Origin: Diadema setosum
Lineage: Eukaryota; Echinodermata; Echinoidea; Diadematoida; Diadematidae
Direction of reading: 5' to 3'
Length of the DNA: 64,000 nucleotides
Assembly (NCBI RefSeq): GCF_964275005.1
Contig: NC_092694.1
Location: 29,095,132 to 29,159,131, forward strand
Shown here piece after piece: positions 1 through 9,362 of this stretch (position 1 is the first letter of the stretch; every line of letters begins with the position of its first letter). Below the pieces are notes generated by a model, which did not search any database, was not told the DNA's origin, and saw only the letters and a program-made list of their open reading frames with translations. A program made the position numbers and the translations under genes.

Positions 1-62
1 ACAATTCTCTTCTTGATTTGATCCCGATCATGTTCGGTGATTTTGTTCGGCTCGTCTTCCAC
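1..62 (-). CDS. CSE1L: CSE1L third coding exon, partial at window edge
   Basis: After the acceptor tttcttgtag (ending at 63) the frame reads VEDEPNKITEHDRDQIKKRI and continues off the window. VEDEPNKI is identical to human CSE1L at the same place after NWRI. The exon is too short for ordinary ORF detection and was found from the splice site and the family match. Confidence 0.9.
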   Translation of the reverse strand, partial: MEDEPNKITEHDRDQIKKRI

Positions 63-2021
63 CTACAAGAAAAAAAAAAACACACACACACACAAACACA
101 CACAGAAATGACAATAAGATTAGCTTTGTGCAAAGAGATCATCAATATTATGCTATTGACAGTCAACAGACTTCATAAACAATCTATCCTGGGTCTACCA
201 ACATCTGAAGACCCCTTCCCCCAACAACAAAAAAGTCATACACCCAAAGTATCAACTCTAAATGTCCCGGAACCGTTCAGCGCAAAGTGAAAATCATTTC
301 ATTACCTCTGCAAAGGGAGGTGGTTATGATTTCATTACCGCTGGTTTGTTTGTTTTGTCCATGAGCAAAATAACTCAAAATGTTGTGAACGGATTTGAGT
401 GAAACTTGCAGGAAAGCTTGAGAATGACACAAGAAACAGATGATTAAATTTGGGTAGTGACCCAGAAATTTTTATGGATTTTATGAAGGATTTTTGATAT
501 TTTGGCAGATAGGTCAATGAACTTGAAAGTTCAAGCTGCATACTTTTTAGGTTTTCATGCACGCACTGAAGTGCGTGCTCTAGTTTCTGCTAGGACGAGG
601 TGTGTCACACAGCTGAGGGTCGATGACATAATCCCTGATCTCTATGGAAGAGCAAGATCAGTGGTGGCAATGAGCTGCTTAGCGGAGGTCTGCGCTCTCA
701 GAGTGCTTCTCTAGTTGTTTATGTTTTCCTTCTTAACACTTCCCAACTCAAGTACAAACAACTTACTATCCTCCAGTTCCTCTTGACAAAGTTCTTGAAT
801 GTGATGGCGGCTGACTGGCGGATGATTTCGTCTGCACTCTCGACTTCAATCAGGGTCAGGAGAAGAATGGCATAATTCGGGGTACCCTCTACCGACTCCA
901 GGTACTTTTCAGCTGTGAGATAAGAGAAAGAGGAATAAAGATGAAAAGAGACGGTGTGGTTACAGGACAACATCTTCAATATTGGCATGGAAACAGCCAA
1001 GATGTGATACGATGAGCAAAGTGTACAATATTCTATTTAAAAAAAATCAACTACAAAATTACATTTTTTTTTTTTTTTTTTAAATCAGATTTCTACTGAA
1101 ACTACAATTTGGCAGGGCCTTATGGCCATGGCATTGTAAGGCACATGTTTCTTGTGCAGAACAAAACTTGTTAATGGGTTAGGCATACTGACTGTACTTA
1201 ATAGCTAGTTAATGCTGTTTAGTCAAGTTGAATGATACCACACTCCAAGCTTACTTCATCAACTGTTGTATAATGGTACAGTATTGGTGGAGATGAGAAT
1301 TGGGCTTTTAACTTTTTGCGAGATACCAAGAAAACACTTATTAAATAGTACAGAGCATACCATTTTAAGAGGAATCCAAAGTTTATTTGATGAAAATCAG
1401 GTTTGGAATGACTGAAACATCCAAAAACAAAGTAAAACAAAGCGATCGTCATAAAGTGTGGGTCCCACACTTATTAGAATCACTCTGTTTTGGATATGTC
1501 TGCCATTTCAAAACCAATTTTCATCATATAAACGTTGAATTCCTCATGGAATTTCATGCTCTTTCATATTTCATAAGAAGTTTCTCATTATCTCACCAAA
1601 AATGTTAGAAACCTGAAATTAGGTCTCAACCAAAACTATACAATCCCTTTAAATGTGAACAATTTAAGCACAAATTATAGCCATGAAAAATTCAAGGTGC
1701 CAAAACATTGCTGGAAGCATGGAAAACAGTAACATACAAATGAGAAAAAGACTTGGAAAGTAATTATTTTTGGTTCTATCCATGCCTCAATCTACACACA
1801 CAACATAATAATGGAAAATGCTTTTGACCTCCTATCAGAAGTCCAATGTCAGAGTTCTTTGTGCAATACAAAATATCCACTGATGAGCTCAATGACAACA
1901 AATGGATATGGCACAATACCGATACATCCAGCTCACCCTGTTTTCGTTCCGCAACTTGTGGGGAGAGTGTCCTCTGGAGGCAGTTTGCCAACGTCTTCAA
2001 GTTCTCCGCATTGACTTCCAT
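1..2021 (-). CDS. CSE1L: CSE1L (exportin-2/CAS), N-terminal part; gene runs off the left edge
   Basis: Exportin-2 is a karyopherin-beta that carries importin-alpha back to the cytoplasm with RanGTP. Three exons are visible, at 1937-2021, 767-912 and 1-62 (cut by the window edge). They join without a frame break into 97 codons plus two bases. The protein opens MEVNAENLKTLANCLQ, followed by KYLESVEGTPNYAILLLTL, AAITFKNFVKRNWRI and VEDEPNKI. These match, in order, the importin-beta N-terminal (IBN) blocks of human CSE1L (MELSDANLQTLTEYL, FLESVEGNQNYPLLLLTL, TFKNYIKRNWRIVEDEPNKI). All visible junctions follow GT-AG. The ATG is the start that matches the family, and it lies 31 bases inside its exon, so an upstream non-coding exon is likely. 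The gene is divergent from NUP153. The identity is secure; the remaining roughly 870 residues lie outside the window. Confidence 0.95.
70..105. repeat. A-run and (CA)n microsatellite
   Basis: A run of A followed by CA repeats with one interruption. It lies just upstream of the CSE1L third coding exon, inside the intron; on the minus strand it forms the GT/T-rich tract that leads into the acceptor. Confidence 0.9.
306..716. repeat. Dispersed repeat in a CSE1L intron, about 410 bp
   Basis: It starts near CTCTGCAAAGGGAGG and ends near GGTCTGCGCTCTCAGAG plus TGCTTCTCTAGTT. The style of these ends matches what I remember of dispersed repeats in marine invertebrate genomes. Inside it is a tight hairpin at 559-578 (GCACGCACT, two bases, AGTGCGTGC). 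There is no coding capacity. It fills most of the 704 bp intron between the second and third coding exons of CSE1L. The family cannot be named without a repeat library. Confidence 0.5.
767..912 (-). CDS. CSE1L: CSE1L second coding exon (residues 29-77)
   Basis: The acceptor is tctcacag, ending at 913, and the donor gtaagt starts at 766. The 146 bases plus the carried G give 49 codons, AEKYLESVEG through FKNFVKRNWRI. This is the heart of the IBN domain that contacts Ran. The exon ends in phase 0. Confidence 0.95.
1262..1652. mobile_element. Foldback MITE, copy 1 of 2
   Basis: The ends are imperfect inverted copies: the left reads TTGTATAATGG then GGTGGAGATGAG, and the right reads CTCAACCAAAACTATACAATC. 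An inner inverted pair surrounds 1350-1570, where GCATACCATTTTAAGAG matches the complement of the right-hand arm ending in ATGCTC. The same family recurs at 31840-32205. It has no coding capacity and lies in a CSE1L intron. Confidence 0.65.
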
Positions 2022-2052
2022 GGTGGGAACAACTGTGCTTTGATTTGGTAGA
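1937..2052 (-). CDS. CSE1L: CSE1L exon with start codon (residues 1-28 plus one base)
   Basis: The ATG reads at 2021-2019 on the minus strand. The acceptor ttctctag ends at 2053, so the exon probably begins at 2052 with 31 bases of 5' leader. The donor gtgagc starts at 1936, after AAACAGG. The exon ends in phase 1, and its last G completes an Ala codon with the next exon. Confidence 0.92.
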
Positions 2053-3737
2053 CTAGAGAACAGAGAAATTAGTATTAGGTACATGTAACATTTAAGACAA
2101 GTTGTTAGGTGATACGCACAGGGGGCTATAAGATATTGGTCGCTGTGGTCGGCACCTTGTAAAAGTGGACAATGAGAAATCAAAGCAGGACATTCAGAAA
2201 AGTACATTTGCATGCTGTTATCAACTTGAAAGTAATCACACCCTAATATTCCTCAATTTAAACTCTCATTTTCACTACCCAGGAAGAGGTGTTTGACATG
2301 AATAAAATCAAACAGGACTCTTTGTTTAGGTGTTAAGGGTCATCTTGGCTTTGAATAAAAATAAAATAGGTCTCTTAAAATATGAACTTTGACCCAAATT
2401 TCCATTTAACAAAGACGGCTAAAAACCTACATAACAATTTGCCATTATTATAGAAGATGATAAGTTGGTCAAACTTTATGAATGAGCCCACAAAATTTTA
2501 CACGGCCAATGCACTGCAACCTCCAATACAAAACAAAGGGAAAGTATGTGTGTGTGCGCTTGGGTTCAACTTGATATCTCGCGAATGATTTCAAACATGA
2601 ACGATATCGGAATTTTACTCTGTAGCTCAACTCTGAAAAAAAAAAAGGAAAAAAGAAAGGAATTTTGCTACATTGTATGGCTATGCTGTGTTCAAACTTG
2701 GGTGCAAACAAATAGGTCACTGTGCGCTGGCATGCGAGGCAGAGTTCTTATTCTTGCCAATATAGTACACACAAAAAATAATCAAAACAAAATAAAACCA
2801 CAGAATAACAACAACAAATATCAAACATATTCATCTTAATTCTTAAAACAATAGGCTTTATGCACTGATGTCACAGCTTACTTAATGACCGATTTCGATG
2901 CCACCTTGAAGGCAAGCCATGTCTTGACAAAGCACTCAAGCATGCATTATGCGTGCAATCGCAAAATTTGATTCGAAAACCTAACCCTAATCCCAACCTT
3001 AAAATGACACTTGTTGATATTTTATCTGTTACAGATATCTACTGTCATATGTTTCAGCTTCTCAACAATGTCATTGTGAGTGAACTACAGCCATCAAAAA
3101 AAATACTGCTACAATCGCTGTTGTTGCAATTCATAAAAGTAACTACGAAACCAAATCCATCATGAACGCACTCAGAAAATAATCCCTTAAGATTTTGAAA
3201 TTAGAGTATGATGTAACAAAGACAACCTCTATACACTGACCCTGTATAAATATGTGTAGGGCCTACTTCGCGGCGCAAGCAACGCATCGCTTGCCCTCAG
3301 CCTGTTGAGCGGTGTTGAGGGTGGGCACCCTTCAGTTTCTATGGCTGCGTGATATTCATTGGAATTGAACAATGAAATTAACCTGTAATGTTAGAGTCTA
3401 GGGCCTAGGACCCTATAGGGTACTAAGTACTATAAAAACACAAATACAGCTATATTGCCATTACAATTTATATATAAATACCGGTACACCAGATGGTCAG
3501 ACCTACATTTTACCAAGTCTCAGCGCCTCATCTCACGCTCACACACCCAGCATCCATTTTCTCACGCCTTCTCACACTTGTTGGATTATGTCAATCGTAG
3601 CTAGTTTGCTCTGCAATAACTGCGTTGCAAAGGAGCAGACAGCGCAGCCTGCATGGTGTACAAAACACGTTCAAGGCAGCACAGCAGCGAGCGCCGCGAT
3701 TGATCTAAATGTAGCTATCTCATCAAGCGATTAGATC
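2053..3737. other. CSE1L upstream intron or leader region, no gene seen
   Basis: AT-rich sequence with no open frame of coding character on either strand. It most likely belongs to the first CSE1L intron, since the start-codon exon has its own 3' splice site. A short stretch near 2979 resembles two telomere-type units but is not an array. Confidence 0.5.
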
Positions 3738-4600
3738 TATCATCTTCTATGGTATCTTTTTGAAAAGATAATACTTTTTCTGCCTTTCTCTCAGCTCATA
3801 CCGAGTCACGGGAGAGACTGATTGAGGACTGGGGTTGTTCGTGCTGTGTGTGTGTGTGTGTGTGTGTGTGTGCACGCACGCTCGCGCGCGCACGCGTATG
3901 TGTGAGGGTGTGCGTGTGTGTTTGCGCGCGTGTGTGTGTGTGTGTACAAAGTATAATGTGTGTGAATGAAAGAAGATTGTGAAAATGTGGTTGTAATCAA
4001 GGGTAGGGTGAAAGAATATAAAGTGAATATAAGGCTAGGAAAAGGGGGGAAGGGACGAAAGAAAATATTTTTAAAAAATTGAAAAAATGACACAAAAGGT
4101 TTACAAACTAGTATACAGCCGCAGAGAGTAAACTAAAAGATGATGGAAGGAAAGAAAGAAGATAAACTTGCATTATAAAGGAAAGCGAGGGAGAGATGGA
4201 TATGTTTGAAAAGAAAAGAGGAAAGCAAAGAGGAAATATTGATTGAAAACAAAATTTCAGCACTAGGTAGAATAATAGAATGAGAGATGAATCAAAACTG
4301 GATGAAGACAAAGATACATGTAAATCTAGGAAGGAAAGAAAGACTTATGCAGGTTGAAAAGAAAATAAAGAAAAGGATTCGTTAGAAAGACACAGAGGAG
4401 AGGACAGAAAAAAAAAAGATCCTTGGAGTTGGAAGGAAACAAAGAAAGTACAGCTCAAATAGGAAATTGATAAAGTTAAACAAGAGGAAAACCACAAAGA
4501 AATGATCGATAGGAAGGAAAGAGAAATTTAACTATAGCTTCTACCCGAAAATGAAAGAAGAAAGGATAAAAAAGAAAGAGAAAGATAGGCAGCACACACT
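3738..4600 (+). repeat. Purine-biased dispersed repeat, copy A
   Basis: About 0.86 kb with strong purine bias on the plus strand (AAAGGAAAG-type sequence from about 4000). It is preceded by a GT/GC alternating tract at 3845-3945. The reverse complement of 10625-11505 matches it in order through several blocks: CTATGGTATCTTT, TTTTCTGCCTTTC then CTCAGCT, GATTGATTGAGG against GACTGATTGAGG, GATATGTTTGAAAA, GAGGAAAGCAAAG and AATGAGAGATGA. The two copies are diverged and opposed. The family is unknown, and no protein is encoded. Confidence 0.7.
3845..3945. repeat. (GT)n / (GC)n alternating purine-pyrimidine tract
   Basis: (GT)13 followed by mixed CG and CA alternation and further GT runs. Long alternating tracts of this kind can adopt Z-DNA under supercoiling. 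The tract sits inside purine-biased repeat copy A. Confidence 0.9.
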
Positions 4601-5396
4601 CGCGCTCAACCGCTTTGAAGCTACAACCACTAATGCAAGACTTGGCCAAGGAAAAGAGAAATAACAAATTTTTGCTTTTCAACGACACCAAAGAAAAAGC
4701 CGCTGTGTGGCTACATTCAGACCAAATGATTGACCCTACAATATGTGTGTGTAAGTGCATACGCTGAACGAAGTCGTACCTACTGTGCTTGTATACAAAG
4801 CAGCACTTCAAGCGATCAAGATTTTCCAACGATTTTCTGACACTTGTAGAACTAAAAGAGTTAAAACTTAACTTCTATACGACTTTGGGAGACCCAGATG
4901 CATATTTTAGGTTACTAAATAACAAGGTGTCAAGGGTGAGTTTGTGCATGTTTGGACTTATCAGATGCAGATGTTATACTGGCGATCATTTGACAAACAG
5001 GTGCGAAAGTACACTAGCGCCGACCTATTATAATAGCTAAAAGATGAGATTTGGTGTATACCTGTAGGCAAAAGTGTGTGCGTGCATCCCTGTGTATCGC
5101 AAGCAAGGTTAGGGTTAGCCCGACCAGACACTGTTACGCTATGCGAAAACAGCGTCTGACGCGCACGGCATGCAGCCTCGAAGTGAGGAACCTCAACACA
5201 ACTACAAAACTTAGGAACATGTATACTTTTCTCCTTTAAACAGAATACTTTACTCACGTTAAATGCATGTTTCTATTACAGAAGAATAGTTCGCCACACT
5301 GGGTCCATGGAGACCACTTGCGATAAGTCCGTGGAACAAATAAATGACACTTTCTGGCGCAATTCCTGACCGTCGGGCTTCGTCGTTGCAGGATTC
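4601..5396. other. Intergenic or CSE1L leader region, nothing supported
   Basis: I see no conserved coding segment here. Short open frames on both strands are of chance length. GTTAGGGTTAG near 5108 is a two-unit telomere-like word only. Confidence 0.45.
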
Positions 5397-5436
5397 AAAA
5401 TGGCGCCTTGACTTATGCGCATGCGTGACCGGATGT
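5397..5436. promoter_or_regulatory. Candidate CSE1L promoter core: YY1-like, NRF1-like and ETS-like sites
   Basis: AAAATGGCGCC (5397-5407) resembles a YY1 site. TGCGCATGCG (5416-5425) is close to the palindromic NRF1 site. ACCGGATGTG (5428-5437) resembles an ETS site. Three housekeeping-type motifs within 40 bases, upstream of a minus-strand housekeeping gene, suggest a promoter. The start site itself is not visible. A possible minus-strand donor (CCAAG then gtttgt) lies at 5479-5473, which would place the first exon slightly further right. Confidence 0.4.
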
Positions 5437-6643
5437 GCTCCAGAGCGAGCGCGTGTGCGTTGAAAGTGTCGAACAAACCTTGGCGTCTGCTACACAATAA
5501 CCCAGTACAGTTTATAGCTGTATACTAGTAACCGTGCGTACGCTGCTTGAAAGGGCATTCACATCACGTGACCACCCGATATCTAAGCTTGGCCTGGCGT
5601 GAAAGATTGTGTACGGTGTGGACATGCTGGATATGATGATCAATTTCGGTAAGTTTCATTACGTACATTTGAATATATATAGCATCAGATGTAGAGTAAA
5701 TATTGAAGAGTATACTCGATGAGTTTGAGGTGACAAAAATGATCGTAAGTATCAAAAGTCAAAGCTATCGTGATACGATTACGTCGCTCTCCTAGTGATT
5801 GGTGGTCGCGCGCGTACAGCCCTGTCGCGACGTACCATGTACAGCGACTGGGCTGTGTATAGTTAGGTTAGGGTAGGTAGATAGTCAGAGTTGTATAGAA
5901 TGTTCAAGATTTGCACTGACCCACTGTAGTACAATCAATTGTAGGCCTACTACTAGCCTGACCAGACCGCTGTGCAAAGCACAGTGCAGTCTGACATGTA
6001 CTAGTGTTTAAACGTTGTAAACGACCGTCGCTTTTGACGGCAAGACCACAAAAAAAATGTCTTTTATTTTGTTTGATTTTTACAGTAATACCACCCACCT
6101 ATATTGCATTTTGCTGATGGTTGAGTTGAATTTGGTGTTTTGTTGGTATCCAAACCTTATTGTTTAATTTTTCGGAGTACATGTAGATTGTGCAATGATT
6201 CACAAAATCAACGAACTACCATGAACGCTCAACCCGAGGTACCGTGGTAGCATTTTACTTACGCCTGTGCATTTCGTGTGTTACATAAAGCTTGTCGTCT
6301 TTTACAGGCTTATACGTACATTTCCGCGCGTGCTGCTCTCATGATTTGACGTAACTTCAGCTTCCGCTCCGACTAGCTACGTCTAGTATAGGAGAGTGAT
6401 TGCCATTCAATAACACGCAGAAGATGAGGAGTGAAGCAATACGGACACTTACAGACCTGATTTTAAGGACGGATTTCGGTGGGTTTTTGACGCAATTAAA
6501 AAAAAATATGCATACCGATTATTGAATGATTATCATAGATTACGGGGATTCCTTATATTTTAGTTTTCCACGATTAATAAAGATATTCATGAAGGAAACG
6601 TACACCCACCGCTGAAAAATAACGTCTGCGAAGGAGTAGACGT
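5437..6643. other. Space between divergent genes, no coding sequence supported
   Basis: Apart from the E-box entered separately, this segment holds a few promoter-like words (TGACGTAA near 6349, CTTCCG near 6361). There is also a short open reading stretch beginning ATGAGGAGTGAAGC near 6424 and ending at GATTTCG then GTGGGT, which could be a tiny first exon but has no partner exon that I can find. Confidence 0.4.
5563..5573. promoter_or_regulatory. E-box (TCACGTGACC), candidate USF/Myc-type site
   Basis: ATCACGTGACC contains the palindromic CACGTG core with the flanks favoured by USF-type bHLH proteins. It lies 130 bases from the NRF1-like site, in the region between the divergent genes. This is a motif match only. 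Confidence 0.35.
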
Positions 6644-6678
6644 GCAGCCGCTGTCGCGAACGAAGCGACAGCGGCTGC
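6644..6678. repeat. Perfect GC-rich hairpin, 14 bp arms
   Basis: GCAGCCGCTGTCGC (6644-6657), a 7-base loop GAACGAA, then GCGACAGCGGCTGC (6665-6678). The arms match perfectly in a region that is otherwise only moderately GC-rich. It is isolated: no flanking inverted repeat or open frame explains it. Confidence 0.8.
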
Positions 6679-7365
6679 GTATAGTTAGGCCTACACTAGG
6701 CCTACCAGTGCAGTGACTACTAACATGTTAACGTGTAGACTGTTAGTATAGTAAGGGTACTAGGTCTCGCGCAGGGACCTAATGATCGCGCATAGCGTAA
6801 CTGCGTATAGCAAGCGATATTACGCGTAGGACTAAGCGCAAAATTTGCCGATACGCCCATGGAATAAACATACCTGACTTACCGCTCAACATGAGAAGGA
6901 AGCAGGTAAGAAATTTTGATTTCCAACGAATTTTCCACTAAATTTCCAATTTTTTACCTTGTACAAACCTACCTTCCCTTAAAATCTGTTCTAAGGATGT
7001 TGTAGCCTAGACGTGTCGTCTCGCTTGTCTCGTTCGTAGTCGATAGAATTCGTAATTTGTTCGATCGATCGTTTACCACGTGACGTCATCATACACAAGA
7101 ACAATGTATGCTGCCAGCTACGCTGAAATACTGTTAATAAATGTTGTTTTAAGTCAAATTTTAACACAACGATTATAATATTACAAAGGAATAAATATTT
7201 CAGTCTATCGAAGTTGAAGTGTGATTTCAATTTGAATTTGCTTGTGATTTCTTGCGCTAACTTGTGATATATTTGTGACAGGGGAGGGCCATAATATGAA
7301 GAAAACAAATTAGATGAGAGTGTGACAAATGGGTGACGAAAATGAGAGGGTGACGAATGGGTAAG

Positions 7366-7373
7366 CACACAGA

Positions 7374-7405
<32 letters not shown>
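7366..7405. repeat. (CA)n microsatellite
   Basis: About 20 CA units with interruptions at the left end. Confidence 0.92.
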
Positions 7406-7407
<2 letters not shown>

Positions 7408-7504
7408 GTATATGTTCATATTTCACTTTTTTCCATTTTATATTACGTGTATATTATTGGTTAAAGTGATTAGAAATATTGTAAGAAAACTTTATAAATA
7501 AAAA

Positions 7505-7736
7505 TCATTAACGATTATGAAAATATCAATGATAGAAATAATGATAATAATGATAAAATGATGATGGTGGTGGAAGTGATAATAATAATAATGAAAATGA
7601 TAATGATGATGATGATTATGATGATCGATGATGGTGGTGGTGATAATAGTAATAATGATGATAATAATAATAACAATAATAATAATAATAATGATAATAA
7701 TAATAACACATATAATAATAATAATAACAATAATAT
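7505..7736. repeat. (AAT)n/(ATG)n trinucleotide repeat tract
   Basis: About 230 bases built from AAT, ATG and GTG triplets. It keeps several reading frames open on both strands as low-complexity Asn, Ile, Met or Leu runs. These frames are not genes. Confidence 0.92.
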
Positions 7737-9110
7737 ACACAAGTTAGGTAAAACTGCTGTTGCTTATAACAGGGACAAATTTAATATCAAGTGAAAAAAT
7801 ATTCTACGAAAGCCGGAGCACGTTACAGCCGCAGAGGGGCAGACACTTTCACGCATGAAACTACAGAGGGCAGCTGCGCGATCTTTACATACCCCGAGAA
7901 ATTGAACGCATAAAAGAAAGTCCGACATACAAACGGCGACAGCGCACTACTCCGTCATCGTATCATCAGGAGATTCTGGGAGGTGATTTTTCTGCTTTTT
8001 CGTGATATTCATTGAGAAATTCAGGTACGATTATAGAATAACTTCTATTATAAGAGCATTTCAAATTTACGTGCGCGATATCTAGACCCCTCAACCATAC
8101 TAACAGTTACAGTGTAAAATTTAATTGGGGTGGCTGTCCCAAATGGCAAAAAGAGAGAAAAAGGAACTCTTTCCACTATCTCTAACGGAACGCATAATAA
8201 CGTTTAACAAGTTAGGTTCTATCATTAGCATTATACTCAAATTCAGAGTAGGGTGCCTACAACTAAAATATTAGACTAAATTTAGTAGTATTCTTGAATT
8301 TCTAGTAAATTTATGTAGTAACACACCCACAAGAGGTCTCGTCTCACGACTCTCAGAAAACCAGATTGCAACTCACAAATTCTGTGTCACTGACGACACT
8401 GGTCACTGTAGATTCTAGTCCAAGCGCTCAGCTAACGTTAGAGCTAGACTAGTCGGCGCTCGATACTCGAAAGTCGTATGAGTCCCGTTTTAATGATTGT
8501 AGAACCGTGCCGTGAGAACGGGAGCCAGATATCAATTGGCCAGGTAGTAGTAGGCTAGGCCCTAGGCTATCGTGTCTGTGTAGATTAGCGGGCGAACCGC
8601 AGCCAACGTCAGATCAATCCAGTCAGATCAATTTGGTGGCGGTCACGTCGGAGTAAATTAGGGTTTGTTTCTCTTCATGGAAAGGACGTCCGTCACACTG
8701 CACTGCCTTCTTCAGCCGGCTGTCCCCGCATACCAGCTAGCCGCGCGGCATTGCAGCAGGAAGCAATTCACTAGTTACACGTCCGACGTCCACCGACGTC
8801 CAGCACTGTACACAGTCAGTATGAACCAGTAAATTGCATACGTATCCTTCACGTGTGTGTATGGGGAAACGTACATACGCCGCGCGCTTTGTGTTCAAAA
8901 TGGCGAAATTGTGCACTGTCCTCCGTCGCTCAATATTTTCATAAGATAAACTTTACTGGAATAATAAATATATTTGGATTTATTCTTCACATTTTATAAT
9001 ATGTCACAAATATAAGGTATTCTTTTATGAATTACGAACAATCATACGTTTTTTTAGCGCTCTTTTTGGTCTGAAACAAATACATTTATAGTAAAAGGGA
9101 AAAGTGCATA

Positions 9111-9167
9111 CAATCACGTGATAATTGACCAATCAACTTCTTTGAAAAAAGCCGCCATCTTGACTCA
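9111..9167 (+). promoter_or_regulatory. NUP153 proximal promoter motifs: E-box, CCAAT, YY1, AP-1
   Basis: CACGTG at 9115-9120, CCAAT at 9129-9133, GCCGCCATCTTG at 9151-9162 (a full YY1 site in the orientation CCATCTTG) and TGACTCA at 9161-9167 (an AP-1 core overlapping it). All lie 115-170 bases before the NUP153 ATG. YY1 sites of this type usually lie at or just after the start site of housekeeping genes. The motifs are seen directly; promoter function is inferred. Confidence 0.5.
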
Positions 9168-9281
9168 ATCTCTGTGATACTCAATGGACTTCGTGAAGAA
9201 TATTTCATAAATTGAAAGATTTCCAATCTATCTTTCTTAATATTACGGTTGCTGTGGCGGTTAGAATCGCTTTCACCAGCC

Positions 9282-9362
9282 ATGGCAACCCCTTCTGGAG
9301 GAAAAATTCGTTCTAAGCGCTCTCATAGCTCTCGGAAGCCATACGAACGCCCGAAACCAAAG
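9282..9362 (+). CDS. NUP153: NUP153 exon 1 (residues 1-27)
   Basis: ATG in the context CAGCCATGG, reading MATPSGGKIRSKRSHSS and ending at KPKPK, with donor gtaagt. GGKIRSKR matches GGKIRTRR near the human N-terminus. The exon ends in phase 0. The following intron, 9.0 kb, is the longest. Confidence 0.93.

Larger units (their letters stand above)
6679..9110. other. Upstream region of NUP153, no coding sequence supported
   Basis: Contains a CA microsatellite and a trinucleotide repeat, entered separately. GC content and CpG frequency rise from about 8380 to 8930, with AAAATGGCG at 8897, which may mark distal promoter or enhancer sequence. I see no exon of any known family. Confidence 0.4.

Noticed and set aside
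2976-3000. CCTAACCCTAATCCC, telomere-like
   Set aside because: Only about two units, not an array; a similar two-unit GTTAGGGTTAG lies at 5107. Too short to mean an interstitial telomere.
6421-6482. Short ATG frame ending at a possible donor (ATGAGGAGTGAAGC on), and a similar one at 5623-5650
   Set aside because: No partner exon with matching phase is visible, and NUP153 has its own start with a family match.
7492-7794. Open frames made of Asn, Ile, Leu or Met runs
   Set aside because: They arise from the AAT/ATG trinucleotide tract.
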